From the NCBI GenBank assembly GCA_024762755.1, contig JANTGX010000029.1, positions 1 through 14,819 on the forward strand: a stretch of DNA of 14,819 bases. The letters run 5' to 3'. How positions within the stretch are numbered: the first letter of the stretch is position 1; each line of letters opens with the position of its first letter. The position numbers were made by a program, and so were the translations under genes. Positions 1-7,067 of this stretch are shown here, piece by piece. The stretch is from Gammaproteobacteria bacterium. GTDB lineage: Bacteria > Pseudomonadota > Gammaproteobacteria > SZUA-152. The notes under the pieces are model-generated. The model was not told where the DNA came from and did no database searches. It was given only the letters and a program-made list of their open reading frames with translations.

Positions 1-1320
1 TTCCTCACCCTGCGCATGGGCTTCGTCAACGTGCGGGTGTTTCACCATTCCATCGCCATCCTGCGCGGGCGCTACAGCCGGCCGGACGACGTCGGTGAGG
101 TGACCCCCTTTCAGGCCCTGACCACCGCCCTGTCCGCCACCGTGGGGCTGGGCAATATCGCCGGTGTGGCCATCGCCGTGAGCGTGGGCGGCCCGGGCGC
201 CACCTTCTGGATGATCGTCGCCGGGCTGCTGGGGATGACGGTGAAGTTCACCGAGGCCACGCTGGCGCAGATGTACCGCGAGGTTCGTCCCGATGGCCAC
301 ATCATGGGCGGCGCCATGGAATACCTCTCGCGGGGGTTGGCGGAGCGGGGCTGGGCGCGCAGCGGCAAGGTATTGGCCATGCTGTTCTGTGTACTGGCCA
401 TCGGCGCCTCATTGGGCGGTGGCAATGCCTTTCAGGTGAGCCAGTCGCTGAATGCAGTGAAGCAGTCCATTCCCCTGTTCGGCAGCGAGCCCTGGCTGTT
501 CGGGGTGATCATGGCCTTCTTCGTCGGCCTGGTGATCATCGGTGGTATCCGCCGCATCGCGCACACGGCAGAGGCCATCGTGCCCACCATGGTGATCATC
601 TATCTGCTGGCCTGCTTGTGGGTGATCCTCTCCCATGCCAGCGAGGTGCCGGCCATCTTTGGCCTCATCGTGCACGAGGCCTTTACCTTGGATGCCGGTC
701 TCGGTGGTCTCTTGGGCGTGATCATCCAGGGCTTCAAGCGTGCCGCCTTTTCCAGTGAGGCGGGCATCGGCTCGGCGGCCATCGCCCATGCCACGGCGCG
801 TACGCCCTATCCCATTCGCCAGGGCATGGTAGCCCTGCTGGAGCCCTTCATCGACACGGTGGTGATCTGTACCATGACTGCTCTGGTGATCGTCATCACC
901 GGCGTCTATCTGGATCCGGAATACGCCCCCCTGGTGGCGGCCAACCACGGCGCGGCGCTCACCTCAAAGGCCTTCGGCTCGGTGATCTCCTGGTTCCCGG
1001 TGATCCTCTCCGTGTCGGTGGTGCTGTTCGCCTACAGCACCATGATCGCCTGGTCCTATTACGGCGAGCGTTGCTGGACCTATCTGTTCGGCGAGCGGGC
1101 CTCCATGGCCTATCGGATCATCTTTCTCATCTTCGTCGTCGTCGGCTCGCTGACCAGCGCCAGCAACATCCTCGACTTCAGTGACTTGATGTTGTTGTCC
1201 ATGGCCTTTCCCAATCTGCTGGGGCTGTATCTGCTCAGCGGCCGGGTGCGGCGCGCCTTGGACGATTACCTGCAACGCCTGCGCAGCGGTGAGCTGGACC
1301 GAGAAGTCGGTCGCGGCTGA
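1..1320 (+). CDS. Alanine/glycine:cation symporter (AGCS) family protein, 5'-truncated by the window edge
   Basis: This is a secondary transporter of the AGCS family, which takes up alanine or glycine with Na+ or H+ across the inner membrane. The frame is open from base 1, reading FLTLR before the first ATG at 16. Family members have residues like these ahead of that point, so the true start lies upstream and the ATG at 16 is internal. The stretch GGPGATFWM (from about base 187) closely fits the AGCS signature around GGxGAxFWM, and SATVGLGNIAGVA just before it is also typical. Many hydrophobic segments follow, ending with a short charged tail (LRSGELDREVGRG). At least 439 residues are visible; the family is usually about 450-500, so only the N-terminal first helix or so is missing. 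The gene ends 30 bases before ratA on the same strand. Substrate and coupling ion cannot be decided from sequence. Confidence 0.93.
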   Translation, partial: FLTLRMGFVNVRVFHHSIAILRGRYSRPDDVGEVTPFQALTTALSATVGLGNIAGVAIAVSVGGPGATFWMIVAGLLGMTVKFTEATLAQMYREVRPDGHIMGGAMEYLSRGLAERGWARSGKVLAMLFCVLAIGASLGGGNAFQVSQSLNAVKQSIPLFGSEPWLFGVIMAFFVGLVIIGGIRRIAHTAEAIVPTMVIIYLLACLWVILSHASEVPAIFGLIVHEAFTLDAGLGGLLGVIIQGFKRAAFSSEAGIGSAAIAHATARTPYPIRQGMVALLEPFIDTVVICTMTALVIVITGVYLDPEYAPLVAANHGAALTSKAFGSVISWFPVILSVSVVLFAYSTMIAWSYYGERCWTYLFGERASMAYRIIFLIFVVVGSLTSASNILDFSDLMLLSMAFPNLLGLYLLSGRVRRALDDYLQRLRSGELDREVGRG

Positions 1321-1350
1321 ACCCGCCAGCCTCATTCAAGTACGCACATC

Positions 1351-1788
1351 ATGCCCACGATCAGCAAGAGTGCCCTGGTGCCCTATAGTGCCGAGCAAAT
1401 GTATCGCCTGGTGGACGACATCGCTCGGTATCCGGAATTCCTGCCCTGGTGTGGCGGGGCCGAAGAACAGTCGCGCAACGACGACGAGGTGCGCGCGAGT
1501 GTGCGCATTGCCTACGGCGCCCTGAACAAGACCTTCACCACCCTCAATCGACTGCAGAAGGGCAAGATGATCGAGATGAATCTGGTCGATGGCCCTTTCA
1601 AGCATCTGCACGGTTTCTGGCGTTTTGCGCCGCTGGACGAGGGGGCCTGCAAGGTGTCGCTCGATCTCGATTACGATTTCTCCAATCGACTGTTGGCCAT
1701 GGCCATGGGGCCGGCCTTCAGCCAGATCGCCAACTCAATGGTGGATGCCTTTATTCGACGCGCGGAGGCGGTCTATGGACGCAACTGA
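1351..1788 (+). CDS. ratA: RatA/PasT-like, Coq10-type START-domain protein
   Basis: The 145-residue protein is a single small START/Coq10-like lipid-binding domain. E. coli RatA was described as a toxin that blocks 70S ribosome association, while the wider Coq10 family binds ubiquinone and supports respiration; the latter role is equally possible here. The start MPTISKSALVPYSAEQMY aligns directly with E. coli RatA (MPQISRTALVPYSAEQMY). Other conserved stretches are YPEFLPWC (residues 28-34), KTFTTLNRL (60-68) and MNLVDGPFKHL (76-86). The ATG at 1351 is chosen by this alignment; no clear Shine-Dalgarno sequence precedes it. The gene overlaps rnfH by 14 bases, the classic ratA-rnfH arrangement. 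In many gammaproteobacteria smpB lies next to ratA, but here the neighbour is the AGCS transporter. Confidence 0.93.
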   Translation: MPTISKSALVPYSAEQMYRLVDDIARYPEFLPWCGGAEEQSRNDDEVRASVRIAYGALNKTFTTLNRLQKGKMIEMNLVDGPFKHLHGFWRFAPLDEGACKVSLDLDYDFSNRLLAMAMGPAFSQIANSMVDAFIRRAEAVYGRN

Positions 1789-2182
1789 AAGCAGCAACGA
1801 GACTCTCACGGAGACGAGCCATGCCGATCAACCGGGTCCGGCCGAGACTACCGGCGCAGCGGCCGGGGAGGGTGACGAGAAGATCCTCGTCGAGGTGGCC
1901 TACGCGCGACCCGATCGACAGATGATCATCCCCCTTGAGGTGCCCGTGGGGACCACGCTCAGGGAGGCCATCGAGCTCTCCGGTATTCGCGAGCATTTTC
2001 CCGAGATCGATCTGTCGGTGAACAAGGTGGGCATCTTCGGCAAGCTGAGCAAGCTGGACACGGTATTGCGTGACCACGATCGGGTCGAGATCTACCGACC
2101 GCTCATCGCCGACCCAAAAGAGGTGCGTAAACAGCGCGCGGCGGAAGGCAAGAAGATGAAGAAGGGAGGGGGTAAGGCCTGA
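1775..2182 (+). CDS. rnfH: RnfH family ubiquitin-fold protein (RatB)
   Basis: This 135-residue protein belongs to the RnfH family, small beta-grasp (ubiquitin-like/MoaD-like) proteins of unknown biochemical role, named from an association with rnf operons and also called RatB beside ratA. The core runs from about residue 37 (ILVEVAYARPDRQ) through VNKVGIFGKLSKLDTVL (82-98) to DRVEIYRPLIADPKEVRKQR (102-121), all hallmark family motifs. The tail is lysine/glycine-rich. An acidic, low-complexity N-terminal extension of about 33 residues precedes the core, compared with E. coli RnfH. I keep the ATG at 1775 because no other start codon occurs in frame before GTG at residue 41, inside the conserved core, and a GGAG lies 7 bases upstream. 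The 14-base overlap with ratA implies translational coupling. The stop is one base from the bamE stop on the other strand. Confidence 0.93.
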   Translation: MDATESSNETLTETSHADQPGPAETTGAAAGEGDEKILVEVAYARPDRQMIIPLEVPVGTTLREAIELSGIREHFPEIDLSVNKVGIFGKLSKLDTVLRDHDRVEIYRPLIADPKEVRKQRAAEGKKMKKGGGKA

Positions 2183-2183
2183 C

Positions 2184-2612
2184 TCAGCGCTGGATCTCGC
2201 GCAGCTCGGGCTTGAGTACATCCGCTTCGCGCGGGGGCGGTTTGATGACGTCGATCTTCTCTAATGTGTCGCCGGAGAAGTACAACACCACATGGGCCGA
2301 TTGTTCCAATCCGCGATTGCCAGCGATAAAGCTGTAGACATAGTCCCAACGATCGGGGTGGAAGGGGTCACGTAGCAGGGGGGAACCCAGCTGCAGCTGC
2401 ACCCGCTTCTTATCCATTCCCGGGGTCAGTGTTTCGAGCATCTCCTGGGTGATAACATTGCCCTGCTGTACGTCGATCTTGTGCACCGTGCAGGCTGCCA
2501 GCAACAGGCCGCTCGCCAGCAGGAGTCCGCGCAAAAGCCCGTAAGGCTGTCTCGAAGATGATGAGGTTCGACGCATGATTTCCAACAGAATAAGACCGGA
2601 CAGGCGCCGCAT
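2184..2612 (-). CDS. bamE: Outer membrane lipoprotein BamE (SmpA/OmlA), beta-barrel assembly
   Basis: BamE is a small lipoprotein of the BAM complex that inserts beta-barrel proteins into the outer membrane. The 142-residue product has a hydrophobic signal segment ending in the lipobox LLAAC with the lipidated cysteine at residue 41. The family core follows: QGNVITQEMLETLTPGMDKK, then VQLQLGSPLLRDPFHPDRWDYVY (71-93) and a closing beta strand VVLYFSGDTLEKID. Two starts are possible. The upstream ATG (2612) has GAGGAA nine bases before it but gives a long 40-residue leader. The internal ATG at 2576 gives a typical 28-residue lipoprotein signal (MRRTSSSSRQPYG) but a weaker GGA signal. The gene is divergent from fur across 57 bases, as omlA and fur are in Pseudomonas, so the two promoters must be crowded or overlap the coding ends. 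Confidence 0.93.
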   Translation of the reverse strand: MRRLSGLILLEIMRRTSSSSRQPYGLLRGLLLASGLLLAACTVHKIDVQQGNVITQEMLETLTPGMDKKRVQLQLGSPLLRDPFHPDRWDYVYSFIAGNRGLEQSAHVVLYFSGDTLEKIDVIKPPPREADVLKPELREIQR

Positions 2613-2669
2613 GTTACCCGATTCCTCAGGGGCTGGATACCGGCGGAAGGACCTGCCAGGGAGTCACAG

Positions 2670-3092
2670 GTGAGCACCCAAGAACTGAGAGATGCCGGCC
2701 TCAAGGCCACCCTGCCGCGGCGTAAGATTCTCGACGTGCTCGAGGCGAATGCCTCCAGCCACCTGACCGCTGAGGATATCTACAAGCTCCTCATGGAGGC
2801 CGGCGAGGACGTGGGGCTGGCCACCGTCTATCGCGTGTTGACCCAATTCGAGAGCGCCGGGTTGGTGGATCGCCACCATTTCGAGAGTGGTCAGTCGGTA
2901 TTCGAACTCAGTCGGGGGCGGCATCACGACCACCTCCTGTGCGTCAAATGCGGCCGGGTGGATGAGTTCGTGGACGAGGTGATCGAGCAGCGCCAGCGCG
3001 ACATCGCCGCCAAGGCCGGGTATGAGATGACCGATCACAGCCTGTATATCTATGGCATCTGTCCGGAATGCCAGAAGAAGGAAAACGACTGA
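2670..3092 (+). CDS. fur: Ferric uptake regulator Fur
   Basis: Fur is a cytoplasmic metal-responsive repressor that, with Fe2+, shuts off iron-acquisition genes. The 140-residue protein aligns along its length with E. coli Fur: LRDAGLKATLPRRKILDVLE at the N-terminus, the winged-helix recognition region GLATVYRVLTQFESAGLV (49-66), the histidine cluster HHDHLL (85-90), and CVKC (91-94) plus CPEC (131-134), the paired cysteines that bind structural zinc. NHSLY/DHSLY-type metal ligands are at 122-126. The start is GTG at 2670, supported by AGGGAG six bases upstream and by the alignment. It is divergently arranged with bamE and converges on recN. Autoregulation is common for fur, but I do not recognise a clear Fur box in the short upstream gap. 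Confidence 0.96.
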   Translation: MSTQELRDAGLKATLPRRKILDVLEANASSHLTAEDIYKLLMEAGEDVGLATVYRVLTQFESAGLVDRHHFESGQSVFELSRGRHHDHLLCVKCGRVDEFVDEVIEQRQRDIAAKAGYEMTDHSLYIYGICPECQKKEND

Positions 3093-3109
3093 CCGTCCAT
3101 CGATGACGG
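3093..3109. terminator. Weak hairpin between convergent fur and recN
   Basis: The 24-base gap between the fur and recN stops contains CCGTC and GACGG arms around a 7-base CATCGAT loop. It could serve as a small bidirectional stop structure, but the 5-base-pair stem is short and there is no T tract on either side. I treat it as a weak possibility only. Confidence 0.2.
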
Positions 3110-3116
3110 GTTCGTC

Positions 3117-4799
3117 CTAGTCGCTGTCGTCCTGCGCCTGACCACGTTCGATCATCTCCCGTGCATGCGACAGGGTCTGCTCGGTCATCTCCAGGCCGCC
3201 CAGCATGCGCGCGACCTCTGCCACGCGATCCTCGCCCTGCAGGGGCGCCACCTGGCTGACGGTGCTGCGCCGGTCGCTGCGCTTACTCACCAGCAGATGT
3301 TGGTGGGCGAGGGAGGCGACCTGCGGTTGGTGGGTGACGCAGAGCACCTGCCGTTCCTCGCCCAGCCGGCGCAACAGGCGCCCTACGATCTCGGCGATGC
3401 CGCCTCCGATGCCCACGTCCACTTCATCGAAGATCAGGGTGGGGATGTGGCCCGTGCTGACGGTGATGACCTGGATGGCGAGACTGATGCGGGCCAGCTC
3501 GCCGCCCGAGGCGACCTTGGCCAGGGGTTGCGGCGGCTGGCCGGGATTGGCGCTGACGAGGAAGGCGACGCGCTCGCCGCCCTGAGCGGAGAATCCCTCC
3601 TGCTCGGTGAGGGCGATCTCGAAACGACCCTCGGCCATGCCGAGGCGCTGCATGTTCTCCGTGACCGCGCGCGACAGCCGCTTGGCCGCGCGCCGGCGGC
3701 TGGCGCCGAGTTCTTGCGCCGCCGCGGCATAGGCGGCCTCGCACGCGGCCAGGGCCGCGGTGGTCTCCTCCAGGGCCACGCCGGCGCCTTCGAGTTCGGC
3801 CAATTCGCTTTCCAGGGCCTCGCCGTGGGCGATCAGTGCCTCGGCCTTGACCTGGTGTTTACGTGCCAGGTCGTGAATCAGGCCCAGGCGCTGATCCACC
3901 TCCTCGAGCCGTTGCGGGTCGAGATTCAGGCCCTCGACATACCGGCGCAGCTCGTGGCCGGCCTCGCTGGCCTGGACCGCGGCCTCGCGCACCATCTGCA
4001 CCACCTCGCCGAGGGCTGCATCGTAGCCCTGCAGCCGTTCCAGCTCGGCGGCGATATGCTCCAGTCCGTCGGCCAGGGCGCCTTGCTCGTCGTCGGAGAG
4101 GGCGGCGAGGACCGACTGGCTGCCTTCGCGCAGCTGATTGAGGTTGGCCAAACGGTCGTGCTCCTCGACCAGTCGTTGCAACTCGTCCTCCGCCAGCGCC
4201 AGTGCCCGCAGCTCGTCGACCTGATAGCGCAGGAGTTCGAGGCGGTCCTCGCGCTGGGCGTGACTGGCCTGCAGCTCATCGAGGCGTTGACGCAGCTCCC
4301 GCCAGCGCCGGTATTCCTCGGCCACCGTTGTCAGCAGGGCGGGGTGGCCGGCATAGGCATCCAGGGCCTCGCGCTGGGCCCCGCTGCGCAGCAGGGATTG
4401 ATGGGCATGCTGGCCGTGGATGTCCACCAGGCGTTCGCCCAGTTCGCGCAGCGACTGCATGGGTACCGGCCGGCCATTGATAAAGCCGCGGGAGCGTCCA
4501 TCCCGGCCGACGGTACGGCGCAGCAGGCACTGGCCCTCGTCGTCGAGGTCGTGTTCTCGCAGCCACTGGGCAGCGTCGTCCCGCTCGTCGATGAGGAATT
4601 CGGCGCCGATCTCGGCCCGGTCGGCGCCGCTGCGAATGACGCCGCTGTCGGCGCGATCGCCGAGGGCCAGGCCGAGGGCGTCGAGGAGGATGGATTTTCC
4701 GGCGCCGGTCTCACCGGTCAGCACGGTCATGCCGCGGTCGAGCTCGAGATTCAGTTCGTCGACGACGGCAAGGTGACGGATGTGGATGGTACGCAACAT
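3117..4799 (-). CDS. recN: DNA repair protein RecN (SMC-like ATPase)
   Basis: RecN is a cytoplasmic SMC-like ATPase recruited to double-strand breaks to assist RecA-dependent recombination. The product is 560 residues, close to E. coli RecN (553). Walker A GETGAGKS sits at residues 29-36. The middle (about 150-360) is rich in Leu, Glu and Ala with heptad character, as expected for the coiled-coil arms. The ABC signature ASGGELARISLA begins at about 430, Walker B IFDEVDVG at 456-463, and the switch VTHQPQVAS at about 488. The start MLRTIHIRHLAVVDELNLEL is typical. Only 8 bases separate it from the nadK stop and no good Shine-Dalgarno is visible, so it is probably translated by coupling with nadK. 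I saw no obvious LexA box (CTGT-N8-ACAG) immediately upstream, although recN is SOS-controlled in E. coli. Confidence 0.96.
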   Translation of the reverse strand: MLRTIHIRHLAVVDELNLELDRGMTVLTGETGAGKSILLDALGLALGDRADSGVIRSGADRAEIGAEFLIDERDDAAQWLREHDLDDEGQCLLRRTVGRDGRSRGFINGRPVPMQSLRELGERLVDIHGQHAHQSLLRSGAQREALDAYAGHPALLTTVAEEYRRWRELRQRLDELQASHAQREDRLELLRYQVDELRALALAEDELQRLVEEHDRLANLNQLREGSQSVLAALSDDEQGALADGLEHIAAELERLQGYDAALGEVVQMVREAAVQASEAGHELRRYVEGLNLDPQRLEEVDQRLGLIHDLARKHQVKAEALIAHGEALESELAELEGAGVALEETTAALAACEAAYAAAAQELGASRRRAAKRLSRAVTENMQRLGMAEGRFEIALTEQEGFSAQGGERVAFLVSANPGQPPQPLAKVASGGELARISLAIQVITVSTGHIPTLIFDEVDVGIGGGIAEIVGRLLRRLGEERQVLCVTHQPQVASLAHQHLLVSKRSDRRSTVSQVAPLQGEDRVAEVARMLGGLEMTEQTLSHAREMIERGQAQDDSD

Positions 4800-4807
4800 A
4801 GTCTTGA

Positions 4808-5707
4808 TTAGAGGCGTTTGCCCCAGTGCAGCTTGGCCCGCAGGATGCGGAAGTAGTTGTAGCGATGGGGGTGAATGAGGCGGATGGGGCGGGGTTTCTT
4901 CTCCACGATGACGCGGTCGCCGGCGATCAGGGAGAGGCTGGTCTGGCCATCGCAGGTGACCTGGGCGCTGGTCTGGTCGAGGTTGTGCACGACGATCTCC
5001 ACCCGGCTGTTGCCATCGACCACGATGGGCCGGTAGCTCATGGTGTGGGGGCAGACGGGGACCAATAGCAGGGCGTTTAAGGCCGGGTGGACGATGGGGC
5101 CGCCGCTGGACAGGGCATACGCCGTGGAGCCGGTGGGGGTGGAGACGATGAGGCCGTCGGAACGCGTGGTGTTGACGAACTGGCCGTCGATGAAGGTCTC
5201 GTATTCGATCATGCGTGCCACGTTGAACTTGTGTACCACCACGTCGTTGAAGGCGGTGCTGTCACTGACCCGCTCTCCCTCACGCAGGACTTGGCCATGC
5301 AACAGGGTTCGCGATTCTTCGTGGAATTTGCCGGCAAAGATCTCCTGCAGATCCTGGCGCATCTCACTGGGCGGGATGTCGGTGAGAAAGCCGAGGCGGC
5401 CGAGGTTGATGCCGAGCAGGGGAACGTCGTAGTCCACCAGGCTGCGCGCGGCATTGAGCAGCGTGCCATCGCCACCGACGACGATGGCCAGGTCGGCCCG
5501 CTCTCCGAGTTCGCAGCGGTCGACGGGGCTGGCCAGTCGACCCATGCCGTCGTTCATGGTCACCGAGGCGCGATCGATGAGGATCTCGACACCAAAGGTC
5601 TGCAGGATGTCGATGAGTTCCTTTACCGTGTTGCCGGCGGTGGAGGCACCGTGCTTGCCGATGATGCCGACGACGTTGAAGGGGCGGGTTGGGTTGGACT
5701 CTGTCAT
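4808..5707 (-). CDS. nadK: NAD kinase
   Basis: NadK phosphorylates NAD+ with ATP to make NADP+, the only de novo route to NADP. The 299-residue protein has the catalytic GGDGT motif at residues 78-82, the conserved NLGRLGFLTD at 101-110, FNDVVVHK (153-160), and the glycine-rich STPTGSTAYALSSGGPIV (189-206) that binds nucleotide. Length matches the family (about 290-300). ATG at 5707 is the only sensible start; the upstream match to a ribosome binding site is weak. It heads a two-gene unit with recN and is divergent from hrcA. A recN-nadK-hrcA neighbourhood is common in beta- and gammaproteobacteria, so the linkage is probably ancestral rather than functional. Confidence 0.96.
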   Translation of the reverse strand: MTESNPTRPFNVVGIIGKHGASTAGNTVKELIDILQTFGVEILIDRASVTMNDGMGRLASPVDRCELGERADLAIVVGGDGTLLNAARSLVDYDVPLLGINLGRLGFLTDIPPSEMRQDLQEIFAGKFHEESRTLLHGQVLREGERVSDSTAFNDVVVHKFNVARMIEYETFIDGQFVNTTRSDGLIVSTPTGSTAYALSSGGPIVHPALNALLLVPVCPHTMSYRPIVVDGNSRVEIVVHNLDQTSAQVTCDGQTSLSLIAGDRVIVEKKPRPIRLIHPHRYNYFRILRAKLHWGKRL

Positions 5708-5731
5708 GACGGATTCTCGTGTGGACGGCGC

Positions 5732-5760
5732 ACCTTAGCATGCCGCCTCGCACGCTCCAA
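5732..5760 (-). promoter_or_regulatory. Candidate sigma70 promoter for nadK-recN
   Basis: On the minus strand, TTGGAG (5760-5755) is followed after 17 bases by TAAGGT (5737-5732), which is preceded by TG one base away (extended -10). A transcript would start about 18 bases before the nadK ATG. The hexamers match consensus at only three positions each, so this rests mainly on spacing, the extended -10 and location. Confidence 0.3.
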
Positions 5761-5811
5761 TCGCCGGCACGGACGACGCCAGGTGGCGGCGACAACCGGC
5801 ACAGCAAGGGC

Positions 5812-5838
5812 TTAGCACTCGGCCCCGCGGGGTGCTAA
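5812..5838 (+). promoter_or_regulatory. CIRCE operator (HrcA binding site)
   Basis: The left arm TTAGCACTC (5812-5820) and right arm GGGTGCTAA (5830-5838) are separated by exactly nine bases. The CIRCE consensus is TTAGCACTC-N9-GAGTGCTAA, so 17 of 18 arm positions match; the only change is A to G at 5831. CIRCE is the operator of HrcA, encoded immediately downstream, and represses heat-shock genes until HrcA is inactivated by heat. The arms also resemble a promoter: TTAGCA (5812-5817) as -35 and, after 17 bases, TAAAGT (5835-5840) as -10 preceded by TG at 5832-5833. If so, bound HrcA would cover both hexamers. The hrcA start is 112 bases downstream of the element. Confidence 0.9.
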
Positions 5839-5919
5839 AGTAGCGTCCTGGTGGCGCCGCTTTAGGTGCGAAAGGGATGGCCGACACTTGCTCGCTTCAT
5901 CTCCGCAATAAGATCAAAT

Positions 5920-5931
5920 GTTGCTCGCAAC
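5920..5931. repeat. Small inverted repeat in the hrcA leader
   Basis: GTTGC and GCAAC flank a two-base TC spacer, ending 19 bases before the hrcA ATG. It overlaps CCCATTG (5931-5937), which resembles a sigma32 -10 element, but no CTTGAAA-like -35 lies at a suitable distance, so I do not call a sigma32 promoter here. It may be a protein site or a leader stem, or chance. Confidence 0.25.
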
Positions 5932-5950
5932 CCATTGTTATTGAAGTGCT

Positions 5951-6994
5951 ATGAATGAATCAACCATCAATGAGCGAGCCCGCTGTCTGCTCAAGGCGCT
6001 GATCGAGCGCTATATCCGCGATGGGCAGCCAGTGGGCTCCAAGACCCTGCTGGAGGAATCCGGCCTGGATATCAGCCCGGCCACCGTGCGTAACGTGGTG
6101 GCCGATCTGGAGCGTTTGGGCCTGGTGCATTCGCCACACACCTCGGCCGGACGCGTGCCCACCGAGCAGGGTTACCGCCTGTTCATCGACAACCTGGTCT
6201 CGGTCAAGCCGCTCACGTCGCCCGAGGTACGCAATATCGCCGACCAGTTGGAAGGCGATGAGGACATGGACGCTCTGGTGGAGAGCGCCTCCAGCATGCT
6301 CTCCTCGCTCTCCCGCATGGCAGGGGTGGTGATGTTGCCGTATCAGCAACAGACCTCCCTGCGGCGCATCGAATTCCTGCCCCTCACCGAGGGACGTGTG
6401 CTGGCGGTGTTGGTGCTCGGCGATTACGACGTGCAGAACCGTATCATCCATACCACACGCCCCTATGGCCGCTCCGAGTTGGAGCGCATTGCCAACTACC
6501 TGAATGCCCAGTTCAAGGGGCGTTCATTGAGCGTGGTTCGGCATGAACTGCTCAGCGCCATGCAGGGTGCACGCGAGGACATCGACCGTCTTATGCGCGA
6601 GGCGGTCAGCATGGCCGAGCAGGTCTTCGAGGCCGATTCGCAGCCAGATCAGGACTACATCCTCGCCGGTGAGACCAACTTGATGAACTACGAGGAGATG
6701 GCAGATGTGGCGCGACTGCGCCAGTTGTTCGAGGCCTTCAACGAGAAACGCACCATCCTCGACCTGCTGGATAAATCCCTGCAGGCGCGCGGCGTGCAGA
6801 TCTTCATTGGTCAGGAGTCCGGCTATCAGGCATTGGACAGCTGCAGTGTAGTGACCGCCACCTATGGCGCCGACGACGACGTGCTCGGTGTGCTCGGCGT
6901 CATCGGCCCCACACGCATGGCCTACGACCGGGTGATTCCTCTGGTGGATGTCACCGCCAAATTGCTCGGCAGTGTCTTGAAACAACGCCATTGA
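5951..6994 (+). CDS. hrcA: Heat-inducible transcription repressor HrcA
   Basis: HrcA represses class I heat-shock genes by binding CIRCE as a dimer; in other bacteria its active fold depends on GroE. The 347-residue protein has the family N-terminal winged helix at about residues 24-76, including SPATVRNVVADLERLGLV (42-59) and SPHTSAGRVPTEQGYR (61-76). A GAF-like and dimerisation region follows, with RTILDLLDKSL and the ligand-site-like stretch VQIFIGQES near 280-290. It ends with a typical AYDRVIPLVDVTAKLL. The start follows a weak GAAG four bases upstream, suggesting modest translation of the repressor. It is the first gene after CIRCE and is followed by grpE, dnaK and dnaJ, so negative autoregulation of the whole cluster is the simplest reading. 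Confidence 0.96.
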   Translation: MNESTINERARCLLKALIERYIRDGQPVGSKTLLEESGLDISPATVRNVVADLERLGLVHSPHTSAGRVPTEQGYRLFIDNLVSVKPLTSPEVRNIADQLEGDEDMDALVESASSMLSSLSRMAGVVMLPYQQQTSLRRIEFLPLTEGRVLAVLVLGDYDVQNRIIHTTRPYGRSELERIANYLNAQFKGRSLSVVRHELLSAMQGAREDIDRLMREAVSMAEQVFEADSQPDQDYILAGETNLMNYEEMADVARLRQLFEAFNEKRTILDLLDKSLQARGVQIFIGQESGYQALDSCSVVTATYGADDDVLGVLGVIGPTRMAYDRVIPLVDVTAKLLGSVLKQRH

Positions 6995-7005
6995 ACCCAA
7001 TATCT

Positions 7006-7030
7006 GGCCTGAACCGCCGGCCAGGCCGGC
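7006..7030. repeat. GC-rich palindrome between hrcA and grpE
   Basis: GCCGGCC (7016-7022), one base, then GGCCGGC (7024-7030) form a near-perfect palindrome that folds as a 5-pair stem with a CCAGG loop. An alternative stem pairs GGCCTG (7006-7011) with CAGGCC (7022-7027). No T tract follows, so it is not an intrinsic terminator. It may mark an mRNA processing or stability element separating hrcA from grpE. Confidence 0.4.
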
Positions 7031-7067
7031 AAGCATTCAACGCGAATACCGTGGAGAGACACAACCC

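Noticed and set aside
1351..2182. ratA-rnfH as a novel toxin-antitoxin module
   Set aside because: This is a well-known conserved gene pair; the toxin-antitoxin label comes from E. coli, and the genes are housekeeping-like in most gammaproteobacteria.
3165..4811. A 548-codon open frame on the plus strand opposite recN
   Set aside because: It mirrors the recN codons, is rich in Ala, Gly, Leu and Gln without any domain I recognise, and would overlap recN entirely.
5881..5937. Sigma32 promoter directly before hrcA using CCCATTG at 5931
   Set aside because: There is no CTTGAAA-like -35 13-17 bases upstream; the only CTTG is about 40 bases away.
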